Source: Methylotuvimicrobium sp018830325
GTDB lineage: Bacteria > Pseudomonadota > Gammaproteobacteria > Methylococcales > Methylomonadaceae
Assembly: GCF_044788715.1 (NCBI RefSeq)
Contig: NZ_CP173170.1
Span: 2,666,001-2,730,000, forward strand
DNA length: 64,000 bases
Direction of reading: 5' to 3'
Below, one piece after another: positions 34,390 to 42,442 of the stretch. The position numbers and the translations under genes were made by a program. Under the pieces are notes generated by a model. The model did no database searches. It worked only from the letters and a program-made list of their open reading frames with translations, and was not told where the DNA came from. Each line of letters opens with the position of its first letter. Positions within the stretch are counted from its first letter, which is position 1.

Positions 34390-35242
34390 AATAGCGGCTG
34401 CGCAATACGATATCGGCTTTCTCGAAACCTGGGCCAATTATCAAAGCAAAATCGAACGCTGGGTTCGGGAAGCCGCCGATGAAGGCGCAAAAATTTTAGT
34501 ATTTCCGGAATACGGCAGCATGGAATTAGCTTCGCTTTTTTCGGAAGAAATATACAAGTCGTTGGAAAAACAACTGGATGCCATACAAAGCCTGCATGAC
34601 GCTTATGTCGACTTATACCGATCGCTGGCACAGCAATATTCTTGCTATATCCAGGCTGGAACGTTTCCAGTCAAAATCGAAAACGGAGACTATCGGAACC
34701 GCGCATATTTATTCTGGCCCGATGGTCGCTACGATTTTCAGGATAAATTGCAGATGACACGCTTCGAAAACGAGCAGTGGTTGATCAAAAGCGGTGAAGC
34801 ATTAAAATGTTTCGACACCGACTACGGCAAGATCGCGATCAATGTTTGCTATGACAGCGAATTTCCGCTGCTGGCCAGAAAACAAGTTGAAGCCGGCGCA
34901 AACCTGATTTTGGTACCGAGTTGTACCGATACCGTGGCGGGTTATCATCGTGTGAGAATCGGCTGCCAGGCAAGAGCCTTGGAAAATCAATGCTTTGTCG
35001 TACAGTCGCCGACAGTCGGCAACGCTCCATGGTCAGAGGCGGTCGATGTCAATGTGGGGGCTGCAGCGATTTATACGCCTGTCGATCGAGGGTTTCCAGA
35101 CAACGGTATTGCGGCGATCGGTGAATTGAATGCCACGCAATGGGTCTATGCCGATATTTCATTGACCGGGATTGCAAAAGTCCGTGCAGAAGGCCAAGTC
35201 TTTAATTACAGAGATTGGCCTTTGCAAGAAAGATTCATTTAA
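34379..35242 (+). CDS. Nitrilase superfamily carbon-nitrogen hydrolase
   Basis: 287 residues with the Glu-Lys-Cys triad in VFPEYGSMELA, DFQDKLQMTRFE and INVCYDSEFPL. It hydrolyses an amide or nitrile bond; the substrate cannot be told. It overlaps the GNAT gene by 11 bases and ends 10 bases from the convergent rpoS stop. Confidence 0.92.
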   Translation: MTIKIAAAQYDIGFLETWANYQSKIERWVREAADEGAKILVFPEYGSMELASLFSEEIYKSLEKQLDAIQSLHDAYVDLYRSLAQQYSCYIQAGTFPVKIENGDYRNRAYLFWPDGRYDFQDKLQMTRFENEQWLIKSGEALKCFDTDYGKIAINVCYDSEFPLLARKQVEAGANLILVPSCTDTVAGYHRVRIGCQARALENQCFVVQSPTVGNAPWSEAVDVNVGAAAIYTPVDRGFPDNGIAAIGELNATQWVYADISLTGIAKVRAEGQVFNYRDWPLQERFI

Positions 35243-35252
35243 ATCAAACCTA

Positions 35253-36236
35253 TTAGTGAAAAATAGACTCAAAGGAATAGCCGCCGAATTCCAATATTTC
35301 TTTGAGTCTTTTTAAACCGTCCATCTGAATCTGCCTGACTCTTTCCCGGGTGACCCCCAGCTCTTGAGCAACTTGTTCCAGAGTCGCTGACTCATGACCG
35401 CACAACCCATAGCGCCGACAAATGACTTCGCGTTGCTTTTCCGAAAGCTGATAGATCCAGTTCGTGACATTATCCTTGATACCTTCTTCTTGCAGGGTTT
35501 CGGTTGGAGACATGCTCCATTCATCAGAAATCGATTCAACCAACGGCTTATCAAAATCCTTTCCGGCCGGAACATCCACGGAGCTAACGCGCTCGTTTAA
35601 TTTAAGCATTTTTTCGACGGTTTTGACTGGCTTATCAAGATGACGGGCGATATCTTCGGCATTCGGCTCATGATCAAGAATTTGCGCTAATTGTCTTTGC
35701 GCTTTGAGATAAACGTTCATCTCTTTAACAATATGGATCGGAAGCCTAATCGTACGAGTCTGATTCATGATCGCTCTTTCAATGGTTTGTCTTATCCACC
35801 AAGTGGCGTAAGTCGAAAACCTGAATCCTCGCTCGGGATCGAATTTTTCAACCGCCCTAATCAAGCCGAGATTGCCTTCTTCGATCAGATCCAGTAAAGG
35901 CAAGCCTCGATTTAAATAACGGCGAGAAATTTTTACGACTAGCCGAAGGTTGCTTTCGATCATGATTTTACGAGCCTCTTCATCGCCCCGTAAAACCCTT
36001 TTGCCGTACATTTTTTCTTGATCGGCAGTCAGTAATTTCGATCGACCCAGTTCATTCAAATAAAAACGTGTTGCATCGAATGTATAATCATTCTGGGAAT
36101 CGTCAACGACTACATCTTCTATAACAGACACTTCCTCGAGACACAAACTTTGATCATCTTCATCTTCGAAAACGAGATCATCTGAGAGCGCACCGTGCGG
36201 TTTAATGGAAGTAACCTCAACGAATTCTTCTTTCAT
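35253..36236 (-). CDS. rpoS: Stationary-phase sigma factor RpoS
   Basis: 327 residues. Region 1.2 (DATRFYLNELGRSKLLTADQEK), region 2 (RLVVKISRRYLNRGLPLLDLIEEGNLGLIRAVEKFDPERGFRFSTYATWWIRQ, in parts) and region 4 with the -35-binding helix (ATLEQVAQELGVTRERVRQIQ) are complete. It directs general stress transcription. nlpD lies directly upstream, as in E. coli, where the rpoS promoter is inside nlpD; the same may hold here. Confidence 0.97.
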   Translation of the reverse strand: MKEEFVEVTSIKPHGALSDDLVFEDEDDQSLCLEEVSVIEDVVVDDSQNDYTFDATRFYLNELGRSKLLTADQEKMYGKRVLRGDEEARKIMIESNLRLVVKISRRYLNRGLPLLDLIEEGNLGLIRAVEKFDPERGFRFSTYATWWIRQTIERAIMNQTRTIRLPIHIVKEMNVYLKAQRQLAQILDHEPNAEDIARHLDKPVKTVEKMLKLNERVSSVDVPAGKDFDKPLVESISDEWSMSPTETLQEEGIKDNVTNWIYQLSEKQREVICRRYGLCGHESATLEQVAQELGVTRERVRQIQMDGLKRLKEILEFGGYSFESIFH

Positions 36237-36281
36237 TATTATTAACCCCCAGGTTAATCGGCTATTGCCGAAGTGGTTTCG

Positions 36282-37073
36282 TCAATTTTTCGGCAAATAC
36301 TCGAGTGGATTTACCGGATTTCCGTTTTTTCTTATTTCGAAATGCAGCGCGGCTTGCCCCGACGCTGATTTACCTAATTCAGCTATTTTTTGGCCTTTTT
36401 CCACATATTCTCCCTCTTCGACCAGCAATAGACTGTTATTGGCATAAGCACTCATGTACATTTCATTATGTTTAACGATGAGTAGATTTCCATAGCCGAT
36501 TAAACCTGTACCGCTATAAACGACTTTACCTGTTTCCGTCGCCTTAACCGACTGACCTAAACGACCTGAGATATCTATTCCTTTTCTTCCGGATTGAGAA
36601 AAGTTTTTTAGTACTTTTCCGGTAATCGGCCACTGCCAGTGCAACTTTAACAGTTTTTTCTTATCATTTGAAACTATTGATTTTTTTTGTGACGAATTTC
36701 TCTTTTTAACTGGGGCCCGCACTAAGCTTCCCGGGTCATTTGATGGTTTGACGACAGTAGGTTTTTCGGGACCTGAATCAAACATTTTGAGCGTCTGACC
36801 GACCAATATTTTGTAAGGCGGTTTAATCCCGTTCCAGGCAGCAAGCACCTGATAACCATGTCCCGATCGAAACCCGATTGAATAAAGCGTATCTCCTGGT
36901 TGGACGATATAATAAGCGGAGTCAATCGTTGCTTTAGTCGGTTGGGGCCTTGATATGGAGGGGGTCGTCGCAACTTCCGAATCCGGTAAAACGACCTGCC
37001 CACAAGAAACAGCAACCCCGGCAAGCATCAATACCCAGCAATCGAGACGTGCAACTAATTTAAATAAAAACAT
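36282..37073 (-). CDS. nlpD: Amidase activator NlpD (LysM and degenerate M23)
   Basis: 263 residues. The lipobox-like AVSC near residue 24 suggests a lipoprotein. A LysM domain (YIVQPGDTLYSIGFRSG) is followed by an M23 domain lacking catalytic residues: KGIDISG in place of HxGxD, and AALHFEIR in place of HLHFE. That loss is normal in NlpD, which activates an AmiC-type amidase during cell separation. An amidase gene lies at 58.5 kb. The start overlaps the stop of the J-protein gene (TAATG). Confidence 0.93.
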   Translation of the reverse strand: MFLFKLVARLDCWVLMLAGVAVSCGQVVLPDSEVATTPSISRPQPTKATIDSAYYIVQPGDTLYSIGFRSGHGYQVLAAWNGIKPPYKILVGQTLKMFDSGPEKPTVVKPSNDPGSLVRAPVKKRNSSQKKSIVSNDKKKLLKLHWQWPITGKVLKNFSQSGRKGIDISGRLGQSVKATETGKVVYSGTGLIGYGNLLIVKHNEMYMSAYANNSLLLVEEGEYVEKGQKIAELGKSASGQAALHFEIRKNGNPVNPLEYLPKN

Positions 37074-37573
37074 TAGGCTACATACTTTAATAATAAATCT
37101 TTTGCTTGATTGATCTTAGACGACAAATAACCCGAGCCCCCCCGATCCGGGTGTAGTTTTTGCATTAACTTTCTATGCGCGGCAATAATATCCTGACGAG
37201 TTGCCCCTTGTTTTAATCCTAAAATCTCGTAAGCTTCTTCAACCGACATCGCGGCATTGCTAGAGCTCGAATAACGGCGTCCTTCGCTGCTTTGCTTGCC
37301 CGATTTAAACATAAACCAAAGTTTCTGTAATGCTGGGGCATAGTACAGCAAAGCGGGAACAAACCTAGTCAAGACAGCAACCAAGATACCCAAAAATGCT
37401 ATCAACCAATTAAGCTTTCCTGTCGCGCCAAGATATAGCAGAACCAATCCGATGAAAACGGCGATTATCAGTTTTATATAACGAGCCACAACTTCAGGTG
37501 GACGGCTTAAAAACCCGCGTAATAACCAAAAAAAGACCGCTAGCGCCAATATCGCCAAATAGATCCGAATCAA
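37073..37573 (-). CDS. Membrane-anchored J-domain protein
   Basis: 166 residues. Two or three hydrophobic helices (about 1-20, 30-52, 55-78) are followed by a linker and a C-terminal J-domain with an HPD motif (KLHPDRGG). It resembles the TIM14/DjlA-like group that recruits DnaK to a membrane. It shares one base with the nlpD start (TAATG), so it is translationally coupled to nlpD and belongs to the nlpD-rpoS unit. Confidence 0.88.
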   Translation of the reverse strand: MIRIYLAILALAVFFWLLRGFLSRPPEVVARYIKLIIAVFIGLVLLYLGATGKLNWLIAFLGILVAVLTRFVPALLYYAPALQKLWFMFKSGKQSSEGRRYSSSSNAAMSVEEAYEILGLKQGATRQDIIAAHRKLMQKLHPDRGGSGYLSSKINQAKDLLLKYVA

Positions 37574-37679
37574 AAATACTCTCCGATTAAAATGATCCGC
37601 TTATTGAAATAATTGCATATTAAACCTTAAGACCCTATCTTAGTTCCGAATTTTTCCAGATTACAGTAATTAGTCAACC

Positions 37680-38210
37680 ATGCTACAAACTCATATTCCT
37701 ATTCTCGGTTTCGCAGCATTCAGCGGAACCGGTAAGACTACCTTATTGACACAATTGATACCCATTCTCAAAAATCATAAGCTACGAATCGGTTTAATCA
37801 AACACAGCCATCATAATTTTGAGATCGACCAACCGGGCAAGGACAGTTATCGACTGCGCAAGGCGGGGGCCCTAACCGTGCTATTGGCATCAAAACACCG
37901 GCGCGCAATCATTACTGAAATCGAACCGGCACAAGAACCTAAGCTAGCCGACCAGCTACAAGTTATTGATCAAAGCAACCTGGATCTCATTTTAGTCGAA
38001 GGCTTCAAGGCTGAATTATTTCCAAAAATCGAAATCCATAGACCGGCGCTAAACAAACCGCTAATCTACCCGAACGACTCTAATATTATCGCCGTTGCAT
38101 CGGATAGCCCGCTCGAATTACCAAAACATTTACTCGGTTTCGACTTAAACAATCCGAACATGATAGCCGACTACATTTTAAACCAATTCTTGGAGCGCAA
38201 GCATGATTGA
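37680..38210 (+). CDS. mobB: Molybdopterin-guanine dinucleotide biosynthesis adapter MobB
   Basis: 176 residues. The P-loop SGTGKT (15-20) and KHSHHNFEIDQPGKDSYR match MobB, a GTP-binding partner of MobA in MGD synthesis. It overlaps moeA by 8 bases. The gene pair supplies the formate dehydrogenase maturation path together with mobA-fdhD at 3-4.5 kb. Confidence 0.95.
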   Translation: MLQTHIPILGFAAFSGTGKTTLLTQLIPILKNHKLRIGLIKHSHHNFEIDQPGKDSYRLRKAGALTVLLASKHRRAIITEIEPAQEPKLADQLQVIDQSNLDLILVEGFKAELFPKIEIHRPALNKPLIYPNDSNIIAVASDSPLELPKHLLGFDLNNPNMIADYILNQFLERKHD

Positions 38211-39450
38211 TGCCTGCATTCAAACAGAAAACCGCCTGCTGACTCTTGAGGAGACGCTGACTCGAATCGAATCGTCAATAGAACCGATAATCGACGCTGA
38301 GAAGGTTAATTTACACGATGCGTTAGGCAGAGTTTTGGCGGAATCGGTCATGTCTCCTATCGATCTGCCTTATCACAATAATGCTTCAATGGATGGATAT
38401 GCGCTAGCCAGCTCCGATATCAATCCCGACCATCCGTTCAGCTTGAACCTAATCGGTACTTCATGGGCGGGTCGTCCCTATGACGGAAGTATTTTACCCG
38501 GGCAATGCGTCAGAATTTTTACCGGCGGAGTTGTACCGGAAGCACTTGATACCGTCGTCATGCAAGAGCATGTGCAAAGAATCGGCGAAATCGTGCATTT
38601 TCCGGCCAAGGTTCAAGCCTTGCAACACGTCAGAATTGCCGGAGAGGATATCGCAAAAAATGCTCTCCTGATAACCGCACCGAAACGACTGTCCGCTATC
38701 GACCTTGGTTTGCTGGCTTCTGCCGGCATTTATCAAGTCAACATAAAACGCAAAATTAAAATCGCCTTCCTATCGACCGGTGATGAATTGACGCCGCTTG
38801 GCCAACCCTTGGCTCCTGGAAATATATACGACAGTAATCGCTATATGCTGAGTGCATTACTAAAGGAAGAAGCCTTCTCAACTACTGATTTGGGCGTTGT
38901 GCAGGACGATAAGGACCGGCTCGAAAACCTATTGACTGCGGCTGCCGAGACTCATGATGCGATCATAACCACCGGCGGCGCTTCAGTTGGCGAAGCTGAC
39001 TTTATCCAAGAAATACTGGACACAATCGGACAGGTAGAACTTTGGAAAATAGCGGTTAAACCCGGAAAACCGCTTGCGTTTGGTTCGATCGGCAATTGCC
39101 GACTTTTCGGATTACCGGGAAATCCGGTCTCGGTAGTTTTAGCTTTTCAGCGTATTGTCATACCGGGGCTCCGGTTCATGACTGGATTATCACCGGAAAA
39201 ACCACTGCAATTAACTGCCATTTGTCAGGAATCGATTAAAAAATCGCCCGGTCGACTTGAGTTTATAAGGGGGGTTTTATCGCAATCCGATAACGGCGAG
39301 CATCAAGTCCGGTCGGCGGGAAAACAAGGATCACATATACTATCAAGCATGAGTCACGCAAATTGCTTCATTGTACTTCCCGGCGATTGCCAAGGCATAA
39401 AAAAAGGCGATAGAGTGGTCGTCGAGCCTTTATCAACTTGGATCGATTAA
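38203..39450 (+). CDS. moeA: Molybdopterin molybdenumtransferase MoeA
   Basis: 415 residues, normal length. Inserts molybdate into adenylated molybdopterin. Motifs: NNASMDGYAL, GEDI, FLSTGDEL, DSNRYML, TTGGASVGEADF, KPGKPLAFG and LPGNPVSV. It follows mobB with an 8-base overlap. A family D-like fragment (ACCATGAAGTACATGAAG) begins 19 bases after the stop. Confidence 0.96.
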   Translation: MIDACIQTENRLLTLEETLTRIESSIEPIIDAEKVNLHDALGRVLAESVMSPIDLPYHNNASMDGYALASSDINPDHPFSLNLIGTSWAGRPYDGSILPGQCVRIFTGGVVPEALDTVVMQEHVQRIGEIVHFPAKVQALQHVRIAGEDIAKNALLITAPKRLSAIDLGLLASAGIYQVNIKRKIKIAFLSTGDELTPLGQPLAPGNIYDSNRYMLSALLKEEAFSTTDLGVVQDDKDRLENLLTAAAETHDAIITTGGASVGEADFIQEILDTIGQVELWKIAVKPGKPLAFGSIGNCRLFGLPGNPVSVVLAFQRIVIPGLRFMTGLSPEKPLQLTAICQESIKKSPGRLEFIRGVLSQSDNGEHQVRSAGKQGSHILSSMSHANCFIVLPGDCQGIKKGDRVVVEPLSTWID

Positions 39451-39519
39451 CCTAAAAGCGGCATTTTAACCATGAAGTACATGAAGTATTTCAGAAAACT
39501 GTAAGCATTGGCTTAAATA

Positions 39520-39843
39520 TCAATATCTCGGTACCGAGGCGTCGCATTCACAAGACCATGCATCGATTCCGCCTTGTAGGTTCAGCAATTTTCGAAACGA
39601 ATGGTGCTCTAAAAAAGATGCCGCCTGCTGACTACGTATGCCATGATGACATATCACAACAATTTCCTGCTCTGCATCCAGCTCATCCAACCGTTCGGGA
39701 ATTTGATGTAGCGGAATCAGCACGCTGCCTGCAATCCGGGCATAAGCAAATTCATAGGGTTCCCTTACATCAAGCAAAAAAGGCGGGGTATCGCTTTGCA
39801 GCTTAACATTTAAGTCGGTGGGTGAAATTTGTTGTACCGGCAT
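39520..39843 (-). CDS. Rhodanese-like sulfurtransferase
   Basis: 107 residues from the ATG at 39843; an in-frame TTG at 39873 would add 10 residues. The fold is a single rhodanese domain with LLDVREPYEFAYARI and the active-site loop VVICHHGIRSQQAA (C65). The CHHGxRS loop is the GlpE/ThiI-type small rhodanese form. Substrate unknown. It is convergent with moeA and could supply sulfur, but no direct link is visible. Confidence 0.9.
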   Translation of the reverse strand: MPVQQISPTDLNVKLQSDTPPFLLDVREPYEFAYARIAGSVLIPLHQIPERLDELDAEQEIVVICHHGIRSQQAASFLEHHSFRKLLNLQGGIDAWSCECDASVPRY

Positions 39844-39873
39844 ATTTATCTTGTATTTTTCAACTTTATTCAA

Positions 39874-40258
39874 AAAACGATCGCCATTGTAAGCCTTTTA
39901 TACTTCTCATCAAATTTCTGATTAATGCAACGAAGCACTGAGCGCGGCTTAAACGCCAACTAAGGGCACCGCGAAGGATTGACGAATATATACAGCGCCA
40001 GGAAAGCAAGCGTAGCTTTACATTCATGTAACCTGAATACCGACAATCCATACCGACAAAACGAAAAATGCCGAAAATACACTAAGCACTAAGTGGTACT
40101 TATGACTGGGTACGATGCCCTTAGACGTCTCTCCTGCACCGAAATTTTACTAGCAAAGTGCAAAAACACCCAATTGCGATAACTATAATCGCCCTGTATG
40201 AAAAGTTCATTAAACATTAGTACTGCTTTGGTAAACAATCCGTCTATTTTTAATGGTA
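39874..40258. other. Gap without a recognised gene
   Basis: No supported reading frame. A short minus-strand frame at 39866-40051 has no family or codon support. AAGCACTAAGTGGTACTT near 40088 is a small imperfect palindrome. The end of the stretch leads into the promoter of the 54-residue protein. Confidence 0.5.
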
Positions 40259-40287
40259 TTGTTTACATCAACCCTGTTCAGTATAGT
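40259..40287 (+). promoter_or_regulatory. Sigma-70-like promoter of the 54-residue protein
   Basis: TTGTTT (40259-40264), 17 bases, TATAGT (40282-40287), 46 bases before the start codon of the small gene. Confidence 0.55.
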
Positions 40288-40333
40288 TAAACCGTAATTT
40301 AAACCTTTAACTAGATAAACGAGGATTCATCTA

Positions 40334-40498
40334 ATGAGCGATTTTCAAAAAGACATTTTAACTGGCGCAGTATTTGTCACTGGCGTGCTTGGTTTTGTTT
40401 CCGGAGAATTTATACTCTCTTCTACTTTATTCGCCACGGCAGCTATTGCTGGAAACATTAACGCAACCCACAAACGTAATAAAAGCGAGCGTCTGTGA
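40334..40498 (+). CDS. 54-residue membrane protein, unknown
   Basis: The frame MSDFQKDILTGAVFVTGVLG... has 54 codons, two hydrophobic stretches (about 9-25 and 27-43) and a basic hydrophilic tail (NATHKRNKSERL). GAGG lies 9 bases before the ATG. A promoter-like pair upstream and a rho-independent hairpin about 50 bases downstream make it a self-contained unit. No family recognised. The positive tail suggests an inner-membrane hairpin with both ends in the cytoplasm. Confidence 0.65.
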   Translation: MSDFQKDILTGAVFVTGVLGFVSGEFILSSTLFATAAIAGNINATHKRNKSERL

Positions 40499-40546
40499 TA
40501 CATATGACTAATAGATGCAAAACCGACAATTCAACATTTAACCTTC

Positions 40547-40580
40547 GAGCTTCCAAGGCTAGCTTCTTGGAAGCTCTTTC
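40547..40580 (+). terminator. Rho-independent terminator
   Basis: GAGCTTCCAAG / CTTGGAAGCTC forms an 11-bp stem with an 8-base loop, followed by TTTCTCATT, 49 bases after the small gene. It is near symmetric and could serve either strand. Confidence 0.75.
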
Positions 40581-40760
40581 TCATTAAGCTATTACGTTAT
40601 CATTCCCGGCAACAAATAGATATTTTCTATTTCTGGACCTTACACATCCACAAAATCCCCCTACCGGCTTAGCAATTATTAATAATCCTAATTAGCAGCC
40701 ACCTCATAAAAAGCGCTAAAAACTTAACACAAGGCTTTATAGGATTACGTTATAAATAAC

Positions 40761-41078
40761 TTAATCAATTTCGAATTCCGAACGGTCATGACCTTGTTCA
40801 ACTAAAGTCTGAAGCCATTTAGGCATAACTCCTCGTCCAGTCCATGTTTTGCTAGGGTCGTTTGGATGCCGATATTTAACAGGTACCTTAATGCCTTTTC
40901 TAGCGGATTTTTTTTGATCATCAATAAACTCAACCGCCACATTGATCGAGGCGGCAAGTTCTTTTATCTGATTCATAACTTCTTTACGTTTATCTGCTTG
41001 CTTAGCTTTAAGTGCTTTTTCAGCATTTAAAATAACTGCCTGCAATTCATCTTCTGAAAGATTCTGAAAATCGGTCAT
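40761..41078 (-). CDS. H-NS family nucleoid protein
   Basis: 105 residues from the ATG at 41078; the in-frame extension to 41135 has no family features. An N-terminal coiled-coil oligomerisation part (about 5-50) is followed by a linker and the DNA-binding motif YRHPNDPSKTWTGRGVMPKWL (in parts, 69-89), with TWTGRG as the AT-hook-like core. Such proteins silence AT-rich, often acquired, DNA. The flanks here are AT-rich. Could also be called an HvrA/Bph3-type H-NS. Confidence 0.92.
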   Translation of the reverse strand: MTDFQNLSEDELQAVILNAEKALKAKQADKRKEVMNQIKELAASINVAVEFIDDQKKSARKGIKVPVKYRHPNDPSKTWTGRGVMPKWLQTLVEQGHDRSEFEID

Positions 41079-41599
41079 ACGTAAATTCTCACTTAATGTA
41101 AAAGTTTCAATTAATTTTATTAGGACCCAAAGCAACTCAATTAAAAAATAACAAATGCTTAAGTCGCCGGTTTAATAAAAATCACATGAGACAAATAATC
41201 ATGCTTTTTTTAATAGGTTTTCCAGTGATCAAAGATTAATAGACCCAAAAAGAGATTTTTCTTTATTCAAGGAATTATAGCTATTAATTGTAACTAAAAA
41301 AACATTAAATGAGCAACAACTCAAAGCATTAACAAAAAAAAGAGATTATGCTTGATGAGTTTTAAATCAAACTTGGTCTGTTGATCAGATAATCTCGCCT
41401 TATTCCAAAAACTGCATTCTTAATTAGGAATATGCACAAGATAACTTCCCGAGACGGTAAGCTTTGTAGAGGCTAGGTAATCTCGCTTGACATAATCCCT
41501 GCGCCGACCCTGTCAATCGAGCCACCTCCTCATAAGCGCAAAATCAGTATCTCTATATGCATTTTCGGCTTTATTCGTCAGACAAGAAAAGGGTATAGC
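41079..41599. other. AT-rich gap with a family A remnant
   Basis: No supported gene. 41079-41420 is AT-rich, probably the control region of the H-NS-type gene. From 41424 to about 41537 lies a decayed family A repeat (TTAGGAATATGCACAAGATA, then GTAATCTCGCTTGACATAAT and CCTGTCAATCGAGCCACC). Confidence 0.6.
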
Positions 41600-42289
41600 T
41601 TAGTCAGTTATGACCTCGAATTTAATTTCGTTATAAATTAATCCATTCTTATCTATTAACTGAACCATCCAATGCCCTGCATCCGTATAGGTCAATACTC
41701 TATTAGTCGAGACTCTCCAACGATTGCCTTTCGGATTGATTGGTATTTTCCCAACAAGTACGCCATCTTTAATCCACTGATGAAAAAAAGATTCGCCTTT
41801 CAAATCTTTGAGCTCAGTAAAATAATAAAGATGAATTGGCTTTTTTTCTCCGAGACTGAAGGGTGGAATCAACTCTTTTACCGGTTCTTTATTAACGATG
41901 GCATTAGTTAATAAGCCCCGGGTAATCTTATAATGATTGATTGTCTTAAATCGCCGGTCAATTGGAGCTTCTTTTGTCAACTCAGGAATAACCTCTTTAA
42001 TCCGATGATTTTTTTCGGAAATCGGTTGATCTTTTGTTTCAATAAGAGAGGATTCTTTCACCATTACTTCAGACGAAGTCTGTTCAGTTTTTTTGTCGAC
42101 TTTATCTTCTAATCCATTACTTAGATAAAAATAAGGAATCACAATAAATGCAATAGCAATAATCACAGCCAATACGATTCGCCTGACATTCCAAATAACA
42201 ATTTCGGAAGACGCCGAGTTTCTCGGCATATTGCTTTGTTCGCTTCCGGATCGATTAATTTTGATTACAATTTTTTTTGCATTTGCCAT
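41600..42289 (-). CDS. DUF2914 domain membrane protein
   Basis: 229 residues. A basic N-terminus, one membrane helix (about 33-53), a charged linker, and a C-terminal DUF2914 beta domain (IHLYYFTELKDLKGESFFHQW, then RWRVSTNRVL and GHWMVQLIDKNG, in parts). The domain is probably periplasmic. Function unknown. It is divergent from sucA with a 153-base gap. Confidence 0.85.
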   Translation of the reverse strand: MANAKKIVIKINRSGSEQSNMPRNSASSEIVIWNVRRIVLAVIIAIAFIVIPYFYLSNGLEDKVDKKTEQTSSEVMVKESSLIETKDQPISEKNHRIKEVIPELTKEAPIDRRFKTINHYKITRGLLTNAIVNKEPVKELIPPFSLGEKKPIHLYYFTELKDLKGESFFHQWIKDGVLVGKIPINPKGNRWRVSTNRVLTYTDAGHWMVQLIDKNGLIYNEIKFEVITD

Positions 42290-42442
42290 AAACTTTTCCC
42301 GGTCTTCGTAAGTCAGAACCTTGTGCCGCCACCATCAGTCATGTAGGCTGATTTTTTATAACAACGGCACTTTACTACTTGGTAATATAGCATTTTCCCC
42401 CTAAGATATCGGCATCAGCTTCAGATTAAACGGAAATCATCC

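Noticed and set aside
39866..40051. A 61-codon minus-strand frame after the rhodanese gene
   Set aside because: No ribosome site, odd composition, no family; treated as chance.
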